Assembly: GCF_014652555.1 (NCBI RefSeq)
Contig: NZ_BMZA01000001.1
Span: forward strand, 172,147-236,146
DNA from: Novosphingobium colocasiae
GTDB taxonomy: Bacteria > Pseudomonadota > Alphaproteobacteria > Sphingomonadales > Sphingomonadaceae
Direction of reading: 5' to 3'
DNA length: 64,000 nt
Position numbers and translations under genes: made by a program. Of this stretch, positions 9,161-17,816 are shown piece by piece. Numbering within the stretch: the first letter of the stretch is position 1; every line of letters starts with the position of its first letter. The notes below the pieces were generated by a model. It did no database searches. It was not told the origin of the DNA and saw nothing but the letters and a program-made list of their open reading frames with translations.

Positions 9161-10225
9161 ATGGAAGTAGGCTACATGATGTTCCTGTCCAACCTGCATG
9201 ACAACATGCCGGACGACGCCATGATCCGCGAGGAACTGCGTATCGCGGAAATGGCCGAAGGGCTGGGCTACAACACGATCTATTGTCCCGAACACCACTT
9301 CGAGGACTACTCGATGGCGGTCGACAGCCACCAGATCCTGTCCTGGCTCGCCGCGCGCACCGAAAAGATCAAGCTGGGCAGCGCCTGCATCGTCCTGCCC
9401 TGGTGGACCCAGCCTGCGCGCGTGCTGGGCCGCATCACGACGATGGATGCGATGACGAACGGGCGCTACGTGATCGGCTTCGCGCGCGGCCTGGCCCGCA
9501 AGGAGTTCGAAGTTTTCGGTGTGCCGATGGACGAATCGCGCACCCGCTTCGATGAAATGGCGGCGATGCTGGTGAAGGGCCTGGAAACCGGCGTGATCCA
9601 GGGTGATGGCCCGCATTTCCCGACCCCGGCGACGGAAATCCGGCCGCTGCCTTCGGTGTCGCTCAAGGACCGGCTCTACTGCGTGGCGATGTCGCCGGAT
9701 TCGGCGAAGCAGATCGCGATGCACGATTGCCGGATGATGACCTTCGTTCAGTTCGCCATGGAAAAGCACCTGGGCAACATCGACATCTTCCGCAACGAGT
9801 TCCGCAGGAACCACGGCAAGGAGCCGGGCCCGACGCTGCTGGTAGACTTCACCTACTGCCACGAAGATGCCGGTCACGCCGAAAAGATGATGCAGAAGCA
9901 CATGGCGGCGAACTACGTCTCGCTGCTCAAGCACTATGAATTCATGGCCGATTACCACAAGGAACTGAAGGGCTACGAAGCCTATGGCGAATCCGCCAAG
10001 TTCCTGAATTCGCTTGGTCTTGAAGATGCCGTGCAGGATTACATCCAGCACCAGTGCTGGGGCACGCCACAGCAGATCCTCGACAAGCTGGATGCACGCC
10101 GCGCGATCATCGGCGATTTCGAATGGAACTCGATCACCAGCTACGCCGGCCTGCCTTACGCTGAGGTCGAGAACTCGATGCGCATGCTGGGCAAGCACGT
10201 CATCCCCGAACTCAAGACCTGGTGA
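9161..10225 (+). CDS. luciferase-like (LLM) flavin-dependent monooxygenase
   Basis: This 354-residue TIM-barrel protein belongs to the bacterial luciferase-like superfamily, which uses FMNH2 (or F420 in some branches) supplied by a separate reductase. Recognisable features are EMAEGLGYNTIYCPEHHF near the N-terminus, TEKIKLGSACIVLP and RYVIGFARGLARKEFE. A strong AAGAGGAGGG sequence precedes the ATG by seven bases. The family includes alkane, dibenzothiophene and type II Baeyer-Villiger monooxygenases, so the reaction cannot be fixed. No flavin reductase gene is adjacent. Confidence 0.85.
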   Translation: MEVGYMMFLSNLHDNMPDDAMIREELRIAEMAEGLGYNTIYCPEHHFEDYSMAVDSHQILSWLAARTEKIKLGSACIVLPWWTQPARVLGRITTMDAMTNGRYVIGFARGLARKEFEVFGVPMDESRTRFDEMAAMLVKGLETGVIQGDGPHFPTPATEIRPLPSVSLKDRLYCVAMSPDSAKQIAMHDCRMMTFVQFAMEKHLGNIDIFRNEFRRNHGKEPGPTLLVDFTYCHEDAGHAEKMMQKHMAANYVSLLKHYEFMADYHKELKGYEAYGESAKFLNSLGLEDAVQDYIQHQCWGTPQQILDKLDARRAIIGDFEWNSITSYAGLPYAEVENSMRMLGKHVIPELKTW

Positions 10226-10244
10226 ACGGGCCCACACGGAGAGT

Positions 10245-11372
10245 ATGAGCATGATCGGTCCGGCCGACGATTTCCTGATCCACCAGACGCATGAGCCGGT
10301 TCGCTATGCGGCAACCAGCGATCGTCGTTTTTACGATCGCTACTTCTTCACCGGCCACCGTTGCGCCGACGATCTGTTCTTCATGATCGGGATCGGGGCT
10401 TATCCGAACCTGGGGGTCATCGATGCCTTCGGCTCGGTTGCCCTGGGATCGCGGCAGTACACAACCCGCGCCTCGCGCGAGCTGGGCTCGGACCGGATGA
10501 ACACGCGCGCCATCGGCCCGTTCCATGTCGAAGTGCACGAGGGGCTCAAGCGCCTGTCGGTGCGCTGCGACCCGGCAGAGGGGCAGGCGGTGCATTTCGC
10601 GCTGGAATGGAACGCGGCGGTTCCCGCCTTCGAGGAGCCGCCGATCCTCCAGCGCGTGATGGGCCGGGTGATGGAACAGGCCACCCGCCTGATCCAGACC
10701 GGCACCTGGAGCGGCTACATCGCCTGCGAGGGGCAGGTGATAGAGCTCGATCCGGACACCGCCTGGGGCGCGCGCGATCGCAGTTGGGGCGTTCGCTCGA
10801 TCGGCCTTGAACGCGAACCCAAGGGCATCCAGCAGGCCAAGGGCGCGAACAAGGCCCGCACGACGCTGTGGATCTGGTCGCCGATGCAATTCGGCGACGA
10901 GACGGTACATTTCTCGCTCTCCGAGTATCCCGATGGTCGCCGCGATATCGAGACGGTGCGGCGCATGCCCGGCTTCGGCGCGGATGGTGCGGCCGCGGTC
11001 GAGGAAATGCTGGGCGGTGCCGAGCATGACCTGCGGTTCGATCTCGAAACCCGCGAACTGCTGGAAGGGTCTTCGATCAGCTATCTCGAGGCGGATGGCA
11101 CGCGCCGTCACGTCAGGCTGACGCCGCTGCGCCGGGCCTATCTGCGCGCAGGCACCGGCTATGGCGGCCCCGATCCGTGGCGGCACGGAATGTATATGGG
11201 CGAAGACTGGTGCCACTCGGTCACTTATGACCTCTCCGATCCGGCGGTGACCGCCAAGATCGGCCCGACCCATGTGCTGTGCCGGATGGAGCGCGACGAT
11301 GGCGCGGTGGGTTACGGCACGTTCGAAACCCAAGTGTTCGGGGCCTATCCGCGTTACGGGTTCCACGAGTGA
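10245..11372 (+). CDS. conserved hypothetical protein of unrecognised family
   Basis: This 375-residue protein has no signal peptide or membrane segment. It is rich in beta-type segments and aromatic residues (for example FDRDLETR-like acidic stretches and many Trp/Tyr), with FMIGIGAYPNLGVIDAF near residue 50. The overall pattern recalls lipocalin- or AttH-like beta-barrel proteins, but I cannot assign a family. It sits between the luciferase-like monooxygenase and a phosphotransferase-like gene, overlapping the latter by four bases (GTGA), so it belongs to the catabolic operon. Two in-frame ATGs (10245, 10251) are possible starts. Confidence 0.75.
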   Translation: MSMIGPADDFLIHQTHEPVRYAATSDRRFYDRYFFTGHRCADDLFFMIGIGAYPNLGVIDAFGSVALGSRQYTTRASRELGSDRMNTRAIGPFHVEVHEGLKRLSVRCDPAEGQAVHFALEWNAAVPAFEEPPILQRVMGRVMEQATRLIQTGTWSGYIACEGQVIELDPDTAWGARDRSWGVRSIGLEREPKGIQQAKGANKARTTLWIWSPMQFGDETVHFSLSEYPDGRRDIETVRRMPGFGADGAAAVEEMLGGAEHDLRFDLETRELLEGSSISYLEADGTRRHVRLTPLRRAYLRAGTGYGGPDPWRHGMYMGEDWCHSVTYDLSDPAVTAKIGPTHVLCRMERDDGAVGYGTFETQVFGAYPRYGFHE

Positions 11373-12391
11373 CCGGGGCAACGCCGCAGGACATGGCGCG
11401 GGCGCTGACGCACGTGCTGGGCACGCAATGGGGCAGGGACGTTGCGATCAGTGCTCTCAGGCGACTGACCGGCGGCACGTCGCACGATAGCTGGGCATTC
11501 GATGCCGATGATGGCGCGGTGGTGCATCCGCTGATCCTGCGCCGCGAATTCGCGGGGGCGGCGCTCGATGTGTCGCTGGCGGCGGAATGCGATCTGCTGC
11601 ACGCGCTCCATGCGCAAGGGTTGCCGGTGCCGCGCACGATCGCGCAGGGAGCCGCCGGGTCGCCGGTCGGTACCGCCTACGCAATTTGCGAAAGGCTGTC
11701 GGGCGGCGATCTGCGCAAGCGGTTGGCGGGCCCCGAGCCGGACCGGCCGGCGCTGGGGCTGGCGCTGGTGGCAGCCCAGGCGCGCCTCCACGATTGCGAG
11801 GTGGCGCGGCTGCCGGCGCGGTTCCTGTCTGAGCACGGATATCGCAGCCCGGCGCAGCAGGTCGATACCTGGTCCGCCATCGCGCTGGACGGTATCGGCG
11901 CGGGCGACGCGCTGCTGGTCGCCGCCATCGACCGGCTGCGCCGCGCATGCCCCGCGCCGGGCGAACCACGGCTCGTCCACGGCGATTTCAAGACCAACAA
12001 CGTGGTCTGCGATGATGATGGCCGGCTGGCGGTGATCGATTGGGAACTGGCGCATCTCGGCGATCCGCTGGAGGACCTGGCTTGGACGATGCTGTGGACC
12101 ACGCCGTTCGATCTGGTCGGCGGCATCTATCCGGCCGACGCTTATCTGGCCGCTTACGAAGCGGTGGCCGGTAGGTCGGTCGATCGCGGACGGCTGGCGT
12201 TCTGGAACCTGTTCGCGCTAGTCAAGCTCGCGGCGATCTTCGTGCGTTCCGCCAGCCTGGCAGGCGAGGGCGGGGCTGCCCGGTTGCGCCCGACCCATGC
12301 GATGCTGTTGCGCGCAATGCCGTGGATCGATGCGCAACTGGCGCGGCAGATCGCGGCGCTGGCACCGGTCGCAGCGGAGGCGGTGCGATGA
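11369..12391 (+). CDS. aminoglycoside-phosphotransferase-like (ACAD10/11-type) kinase family protein
   Basis: This 340-residue protein has the APH fold. The catalytic loop reads LVHGDFKTNNVV with Asp206, and the metal-binding segment is VIDWELAHLGDP with Asp224. Members of this branch usually neighbour acyl-CoA dehydrogenases and resemble the kinase half of human ACAD10/11, which phosphorylates 4-hydroxyacyl-CoA. Antibiotic resistance is therefore unlikely. The GTG at 11369 overlaps the upstream stop; an ATG 24 bases further in is an alternative. A small companion gene overlaps its 3' end. Confidence 0.87.
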   Translation: MTGATPQDMARALTHVLGTQWGRDVAISALRRLTGGTSHDSWAFDADDGAVVHPLILRREFAGAALDVSLAAECDLLHALHAQGLPVPRTIAQGAAGSPVGTAYAICERLSGGDLRKRLAGPEPDRPALGLALVAAQARLHDCEVARLPARFLSEHGYRSPAQQVDTWSAIALDGIGAGDALLVAAIDRLRRACPAPGEPRLVHGDFKTNNVVCDDDGRLAVIDWELAHLGDPLEDLAWTMLWTTPFDLVGGIYPADAYLAAYEAVAGRSVDRGRLAFWNLFALVKLAAIFVRSASLAGEGGAARLRPTHAMLLRAMPWIDAQLARQIAALAPVAAEAVR

Positions 12392-12828
12392 TCTCACCCT
12401 TTGAAACGCTGGACGCGGTGCGTGCCTTCCTCGCTGATACGCTGCTGGCCGAAACCCCGGCGCACTTGCGCAGCGAACTGCGCGCCGCGATCAAGCTGCT
12501 CGCCGAAACCGGGGCCCAGCTCGACGCCCTGCCCGCGCTGTTGCCTGCGGAAAGCGGCGCGCTGCTCGATCTGATCGACGAAGCCGGGGCGACGCAAACC
12601 GAAGACCTCCGCTGCCGCCTTGCGGCCGGGCCGGCTGCGCTGACGGACCAACTGGCGTTGCAGGACGCGATCGGCATCCGGGTCGGGGAAGTGCTGTGCG
12701 CGCTGCACGGGCGCAGCGATCCCGCCGCCGCCGATCTTGCCGCGCGCATCGTCGCCACGCTCGCCGGCCAGGCGCAGGCCCGGCTCGGCTGGCAATCGGT
12801 ATTCGCAACTGGAGAGGAACCCGGATGA
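12388..12828 (+). CDS. small hypothetical companion of the phosphotransferase (DUF6285-like)
   Basis: This 146-residue, largely helical, Ala/Leu-rich cytoplasmic protein overlaps the phosphotransferase stop and the aldehyde dehydrogenase start by four bases each (ATGA). The N-terminal pattern DAVRAFLADTLL followed by a helix of alternating Leu and charged residues resembles the small DUF6285-type proteins commonly encoded beside this phosphotransferase family; that assignment is from memory and tentative. Translational coupling on both sides suggests fixed stoichiometry with its neighbours. Confidence 0.75.
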   Translation: MISPFETLDAVRAFLADTLLAETPAHLRSELRAAIKLLAETGAQLDALPALLPAESGALLDLIDEAGATQTEDLRCRLAAGPAALTDQLALQDAIGIRVGEVLCALHGRSDPAAADLAARIVATLAGQAQARLGWQSVFATGEEPG

Positions 12829-14285
12829 CCACCCCATTGGCGGATGCCGCCACCCGCGCGCTGGAACTGCTGCGGCCCGATACCCTGCTGGACGGACTGG
12901 GCGGGGCGGCGCAAGGCACGCATGCCGTCGTCGATCCTGCCCGCGATGCGGTGGTGTTCGAAGCGCCGCTGGCCGGGGGCACGCTGATCGATGCCGCCGT
13001 CGGGCGCGCGGCAGCCGCGCGGCAGGGCTGGGCGGCCGATCCGGCAGTGCGGGCTGCTGCGCTTACGGCGATGGCCGATGCGGTGGCCGGGGCCAGGTCC
13101 GCGCTGGCGCATCTCCTCGCGCTCGAAACCGGGCTCCCGCTGGCGGTGGCGACGGACGAGATTTCGGTGGGCGAGTTTTTCCTGCGCCGCCGCGCGGCTT
13201 ATGTCGCGCCGGTCGACACGCTGGTTGATGATGGTCGCCAGCGCATCGAAGTGGCGCGCCATCCGGCCGGGGTCGTTGCCGCGATCCTGCCGTGGAATGC
13301 GCCGATCATGATCGCTTGCGAAAAGATCGGCAGCGCCTTCGCCGCCGGCAACACGGTGGTCGTCAAGACTTCGCCGCTGGCCCCGCTGGCGGTGCTTTAC
13401 CTTGCCCAACTGGTGCAGCCGTTAGTGCCCGACGGGGTGTTGCAGGTGCTGAACGGCGATGATGCTGCCGGGCGGGCGCTGGTGGAACATCCCGGTGTTG
13501 GCATGGTGTCGTTCACCGGCAGCATCCGCGCCGGGCGCGCGATCATGGCTGCCGCCGCGCCAACGCTGAAGCGGTTGTCGCTGGAACTGGGCGGCAACGA
13601 CGCCGCGATCGTGCTGGCCGATGCCGATCTGCGCAAGACTGCCGCCAAGCTGTTCTTCGGAGCTTTCTACCGCACCGGGCAGGTCTGCGCCGCGATCAAG
13701 CGGCTCTACGTGCCCCGCGCGCAGTACGATGGCTGGGTTGATGCGCTCGGCACGCTGGCGCGCCAGGCGGTGCCGGGCGGGCAGTTCGATCCAGAGACCA
13801 CGCTGGGTCCGATCTCCAACCGGGCGCAGTTCGATCGCGTGCAGGCGCTGGTGGCGGCTTCAGTGGCAGCGGGCGGGGTGATCGCCAGCGGCGGCAAAGC
13901 GCTTGATCGCGCCGGGTTCTTCTTCGAACCGACGATCGTGCGCGATGCTGCGGCGGACAACCCGCTGGTGGCCGACGAGCAGTTCGGCCCGGCGCTGCCG
14001 GTCATCGCTTATGACGATGAGGAGGAGGCGATCGCGGCGGCCAACGGCACCCAGTTCGGCCTCGGCGGCTCGATCTGGACCGAGGACGTGGAACGCGGGC
14101 TCGCGCTGGCGCGGCGGCTGGAGGCCGGCTCGGCCTGGGTCAACCGCCACGGGCTGGTGCAGCCCGAGGTGCCGTTCGGCGGCATGAAGCAAAGCGGGAT
14201 CGGCCGGGCCAACGGCCAGGCCGGGATGGATGCCTATGCCGAGCTGCAGACGCTGAGCGTCGCCCTGCCGCGCAAGGCGGGATAG
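12825..14285 (+). CDS. aldehyde dehydrogenase family protein
   Basis: This 486-residue NAD(P)-dependent aldehyde dehydrogenase has the catalytic Cys288 in RTGQVCAAIK, the general-base Glu in LSLELGGNDA, and the cofactor lysine in NTVVVKTSPLAP. It ends with the usual FGGMKQSGIGRANG segment. The ATG at 12825 overlaps the upstream stop; longer reading frames would run through the small companion gene. In this operon it would oxidise an aldehyde, perhaps one released after ring opening or retro-aldol cleavage, to an acid that the ligases can activate. Confidence 0.94.
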   Translation: MTTPLADAATRALELLRPDTLLDGLGGAAQGTHAVVDPARDAVVFEAPLAGGTLIDAAVGRAAAARQGWAADPAVRAAALTAMADAVAGARSALAHLLALETGLPLAVATDEISVGEFFLRRRAAYVAPVDTLVDDGRQRIEVARHPAGVVAAILPWNAPIMIACEKIGSAFAAGNTVVVKTSPLAPLAVLYLAQLVQPLVPDGVLQVLNGDDAAGRALVEHPGVGMVSFTGSIRAGRAIMAAAAPTLKRLSLELGGNDAAIVLADADLRKTAAKLFFGAFYRTGQVCAAIKRLYVPRAQYDGWVDALGTLARQAVPGGQFDPETTLGPISNRAQFDRVQALVAASVAAGGVIASGGKALDRAGFFFEPTIVRDAAADNPLVADEQFGPALPVIAYDDEEEAIAAANGTQFGLGGSIWTEDVERGLALARRLEAGSAWVNRHGLVQPEVPFGGMKQSGIGRANGQAGMDAYAELQTLSVALPRKAG

Positions 14286-14310
14286 CCCGACAGCAAAGGG
14301 AGAGCGGGAG

Positions 14311-15225
14311 ATGGAGGCAGGAATGGCGATCACGCACACGATGACGCCGCTGGGCGGCAAGGGCCACTTCTTCGAAGGGGCCCGCTGGCGCGACGGTGCC
14401 TGGTGGGTGTCCGATCTTTATGCCCACGAGGTGCTGCGCATCGCGCCGGACGGCGCGACGCGGGTCATCGCGCGGGTGGATGGCCAGCCTTCGGGCTTGG
14501 GGTGGCTGGCGGATGGCACCTTGCTGGTGGTGTCCATGAAGGATCGCCGGGTGATCGCGGTGGCGGCGGACGGGACCACGCGGGTGCACGCCGATATCCG
14601 CGCGCTAACCGCCTGCTATGCCAACGATATGGTCACCGATGCGCGCGGCAACGCCTGGGTCGGCAATCTCGGCTTCGACCTGTTCGTAGGCGAGAAGCCG
14701 CGCCCCGCCGACCTCGTCCACGTAGCGCCCGACGGCACGGCGCGGATCGTCGCGGCCGATCTGCTGTTCCCCAACGGCATGGTCGTCACCCCGGATGGCC
14801 AGACGCTGATCGTGGCGGAAACCTTCGGGGCCCGGCTGTCCGCATTCGCGATTCGGCCGGACGGATCGCTGGGCGATCGGCGGGTCTGGGCCGAAGTCGG
14901 CCGGATGCCACCATGGGACGAGCTGCATTCGCTGCTCCAGACCGACATCATGCCTGATGGCTGCGCGATCGAGGCGCAAGGGTGCGTGTGGATGGCCGAT
15001 GCGATGGGCGCGCGGGTGGTCCGGGTGGCGGAAGGCCGTGGCATCATTGCTGAAATCGCCGCGCCGCCCGGGATGGGGCTCTATTCCTGCGCACTGGGCG
15101 GGGCCGACGGCAACCAGTTGCTGGTCTGCTGCGCCCCCGATTACGACGACCTGAAACGGGCCGCCGTGCGCGAGGCCCAGCTTTTCATCATCGACCTGCC
15201 GGCTTTCATGGTATCCAAAGCATGA
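14311..15225 (+). CDS. SMP-30/gluconolactonase-like lactonase
   Basis: This 304-residue six-bladed beta-propeller is of the SMP-30/LRE type. It carries the metal-ligand segments EGARW near the N-terminus, YANDMVTDARGNAWVGNLGF in the middle, and MPDGCAIEAQGCVWMAD near residue 215. Family members are Ca/Zn-dependent lactonases. Sitting directly upstream of a Baeyer-Villiger monooxygenase, it could open the lactone that enzyme makes. Start choice is uncertain: 14311 and 14323 both have purine-rich sequences upstream. Confidence 0.87.
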   Translation: MEAGMAITHTMTPLGGKGHFFEGARWRDGAWWVSDLYAHEVLRIAPDGATRVIARVDGQPSGLGWLADGTLLVVSMKDRRVIAVAADGTTRVHADIRALTACYANDMVTDARGNAWVGNLGFDLFVGEKPRPADLVHVAPDGTARIVAADLLFPNGMVVTPDGQTLIVAETFGARLSAFAIRPDGSLGDRRVWAEVGRMPPWDELHSLLQTDIMPDGCAIEAQGCVWMADAMGARVVRVAEGRGIIAEIAAPPGMGLYSCALGGADGNQLLVCCAPDYDDLKRAAVREAQLFIIDLPAFMVSKA

Positions 15226-15299
15226 AAGTGCCTGTGCAAGCCAGCGCCCATCCGGCATCGACCCACTTGACAATCTGCCGGTGTCCGCGCATTTCAGTA

Positions 15300-15317
15300 A
15301 AAACAAACAGTTGTTTT
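15300..15317. promoter_or_regulatory. operator-like palindrome, copy 1 (AACAA-N4-TTGTT)
   Basis: AAAACAAACAGTTGTTTT has exact 7-base arms (AAAACAA/TTGTTTT) around a 4-base centre. It lies 10 bases before the BVMO start and abuts the AGGTGAGAG ribosome-binding sequence. TTGACA at 15267 is a plausible -35 element upstream. The same architecture recurs at 23206 and 25083, which makes a shared regulator binding site likely. Confidence 0.72.
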
Positions 15318-15327
15318 AGGTGAGAGA

Positions 15328-17007
15328 ATGATGAGCAAGGAACCGGATTTTGACGCTGTTGTGATCGGTGCCGGCATTACCGGAATGTACCAGACCTATC
15401 GCCTCCGCGAGCAGGGGTTCCGCGTGAAAGGCATCGAAGGCGCGCCCGATGTCGGTGGTGCGTGGTTCTGGAACCGCTATCCCGGTTGCCGGGTGGATTC
15501 CGAGAGCCACACCTACAGCTATTACTGGTCCGAGGAACTGCTGCAGGGGTTCAACTGGACGGAGCGGTTCGCCGGCCAGCCCGAAGTGCTGAGCTATCTC
15601 CAGACCGCCGCAGACCTGATGGACATCCGCAAGGACTATATCTTCAACCAGCGCGTGCGCTGGGCACGCTGGGACAACGAGAACAGCTACTGGATCATCC
15701 AGCTTGAAGAAGGCGGCTCGATCCCGATGACCGCGCGCTTTCTGTTTTCCGCGATGGGCCCGCTCTCGGCCCCGCAGATGCCCAACGTGCCGGGCATCTA
15801 CACGTTCGAGGGCCAGTGGTGGCACACCGGCCGCTGGCCGCGCGATCCCGACAGCAACTTTGGGGCCAAGATCGATTTCACCGGCAAGCGCGTGGCGGTT
15901 GTCGGCACCGGCGCTTCGGGCGTGCAGGTGATCCAGGAAATGGCCAAGGTCGCCAAGGATCTTTACGTCTTCCAGCGCTCGCCCAACTGGTGCTGCCCGC
16001 TCGGCAACGCGCCGCTCAGCCAGGCAGAGATGGACGAGATCAAGGCGAATTACGAAGAGCTCAACAACTTCTGCAACACCACGCTGTCGGGCTTTCCGCA
16101 CAAGTGGATCGACAAGAACGCGGTCGATGTCTCGCCCGAGGAGCGTGAGGCGACCTGGGAGGATCTCTATCAGGGGCCGGGGTTCCGGCTGTGGCTGGGC
16201 AATTACAAGGATTACCTGGAGAACCCGGAATCCAACGCGCTCGTCACCGAATTCGTCAAGAAGAAGATCCGCCAGCGGGTGAAGGATCCGGCGATCGCCG
16301 AGAAGCTGATCCCGACCGATCACGGTTATGGCACCCGCCGCATCCCGCAGGAAACCAAGTATTTCGAATGCTACAACCAGGATAACGTCCACCTGATCGA
16401 CCTGCGGGAAACGCCGATGGAGCAGGTGGAGGCCAATGGCATCCGCACTTCGGACGGCAAGCTCTACGAAGTCGATGTCATCGTCTACGCCACCGGTTTC
16501 TACGCTATCCGGGGTTCGCTCAGCCGGATCGAGGTCTATGGCAAGGACGGCAAGTCGCTGAACGAGCTGTGGCGGGAAGACGGCGTCAAGACCTACCTGG
16601 GCCTGATGATCGACAACTACCCGAACTTCTTCACGCTGGTCGGCCCGCAGAACGGCACCGTTTTCTGCAACATCCCGCGCTGCTCGGCGACCGCGATCGA
16701 CTGGAACGAAGGGCTGATGAACTTCGTCAAGGAGCACCACGTCAAGGTGCTGGAAGCGGCACCCGAGGCGCAGGAGGAATGGAACGAGCTGTGCCACGAA
16801 CTGCTCAGCCATGGCCTGATCGGCAAGGTGAATTCGTGGTTCACCGGCGTGAACAAGAACGTGGCCGGGGCGCAGAAGCGCGAGGTGCTGTTCTATGCCG
16901 GCGGCAACCAGGCGTTCAAGGACCTGTGTAAGGACATCGAGGGCGATAACTGGCGCGGCTTCCTGTTCGATGGCGCGCCTGCCGAAAAGCTTGGCGAGCC
17001 TGCGTGA
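15328..17007 (+). CDS. type I Baeyer-Villiger monooxygenase (flavin-containing)
   Basis: This 559-residue FAD- and NADPH-binding monooxygenase inserts oxygen next to a ketone to give an ester or lactone. The FAD-binding Rossmann motif is GAGITG at residues 14-19. The BVMO fingerprint FEGQWWHTGRWP lies at residues 160-171 with its key His166. The NADPH Rossmann motif GTGASGVQVIQE follows. These features match the cyclohexanone/phenylacetone/steroid monooxygenase group. It is the first gene of an operon under palindrome copy 1, followed with a GTGA overlap by an SDR gene. Ketone specificity cannot be told by eye. Confidence 0.95.
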   Translation: MMSKEPDFDAVVIGAGITGMYQTYRLREQGFRVKGIEGAPDVGGAWFWNRYPGCRVDSESHTYSYYWSEELLQGFNWTERFAGQPEVLSYLQTAADLMDIRKDYIFNQRVRWARWDNENSYWIIQLEEGGSIPMTARFLFSAMGPLSAPQMPNVPGIYTFEGQWWHTGRWPRDPDSNFGAKIDFTGKRVAVVGTGASGVQVIQEMAKVAKDLYVFQRSPNWCCPLGNAPLSQAEMDEIKANYEELNNFCNTTLSGFPHKWIDKNAVDVSPEEREATWEDLYQGPGFRLWLGNYKDYLENPESNALVTEFVKKKIRQRVKDPAIAEKLIPTDHGYGTRRIPQETKYFECYNQDNVHLIDLRETPMEQVEANGIRTSDGKLYEVDVIVYATGFYAIRGSLSRIEVYGKDGKSLNELWREDGVKTYLGLMIDNYPNFFTLVGPQNGTVFCNIPRCSATAIDWNEGLMNFVKEHHVKVLEAAPEAQEEWNELCHELLSHGLIGKVNSWFTGVNKNVAGAQKREVLFYAGGNQAFKDLCKDIEGDNWRGFLFDGAPAEKLGEPA

Positions 17008-17798
17008 ACGTAGCCGGGTTCCTTGAAGCGCGCCTTTCGCTTGCGGGCAAGGTTGCGCTGGTCACCGGTGCGGCCAGCGGCATCGGCCGCGCCACTGCGG
17101 CTCTGCTGGCCCAGCTTGGTGCGACGACGGTCTTTCTCGACCGCGACCGGGCCATGCTGGACGAGGCGGTGGCGGAATGCCGGGCGCGGGGTGGTGCCGC
17201 GCATGGTGTGCTGATCGACCTGTCCGATGCAGCCGCGATAGAGCAGGCGTTCGCCGGCATCGCCGGGGAACACGGCGGGATCGACGTGCTGGTCAATTCG
17301 GCGGCGATGAACGTATCGGGGGCCAGCGTCGATTACGAACTCGACACCTGGCACAAGGTGCTGGACGTCAACCTGACCGGGCTGTTCGTAGCCAGCCGCT
17401 GTGCCGCGCGGTCGATGATCGATCGCGGGGTGGGCGGGGCGATCGTCAACGTCGCATCCGTTGGCGGGTTGAGCGCCGGGATCACGGGCCGGGCGAATGC
17501 CAACCCTTCCTATCGCGCCAGCAAGGGCGGGGTAGTCAACCTGACCCGCGCGCTGGCGGTGGAGTGGGCGGGCAAGGGGATCCGGGTCAACGCCGTCGCG
17601 CCCGGTTATGTCCGCACGCCAATGATCAAGCGCCTGACCGACGATCCTGCCCGCGAGGCGGCGACCGCCGAGAAAGTCCCGCTCGGCCGGCTTGCCGAAC
17701 CGGAGGAGATCGGCTGGGTGATAGCCTTCCTCGCCGGCGAGGGCGCATCGATGGTCACCGGCCAGATCATTCCCGTGGACGGCGGCCTGCTGTCCTGA
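17004..17798 (+). CDS. short-chain dehydrogenase/reductase (SDR)
   Basis: This 264-residue classical SDR has the cofactor motif VTGAASGIG at about residues 20-28, NSAAMN, and the active-site Tyr170-xxx-Lys174 (YRASK) followed by the usual RVNAVAPGYVRTPM segment. It starts with GTG overlapping the BVMO stop, so the two are translationally coupled. It may oxidise an alcohol to the ketone used by the BVMO, or the hydroxy acid left after lactone opening. Confidence 0.93.
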   Translation: MNVAGFLEARLSLAGKVALVTGAASGIGRATAALLAQLGATTVFLDRDRAMLDEAVAECRARGGAAHGVLIDLSDAAAIEQAFAGIAGEHGGIDVLVNSAAMNVSGASVDYELDTWHKVLDVNLTGLFVASRCAARSMIDRGVGGAIVNVASVGGLSAGITGRANANPSYRASKGGVVNLTRALAVEWAGKGIRVNAVAPGYVRTPMIKRLTDDPAREAATAEKVPLGRLAEPEEIGWVIAFLAGEGASMVTGQIIPVDGGLLS

Positions 17799-17816
17799 TC
17801 GCAAAGAGCTGCAGTC

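Noticed and set aside
11369..12391. Aminoglycoside resistance kinase
   Set aside because: The APH fold is present, but the branch and the catabolic operon context point to an ACAD10/11-type metabolic kinase.
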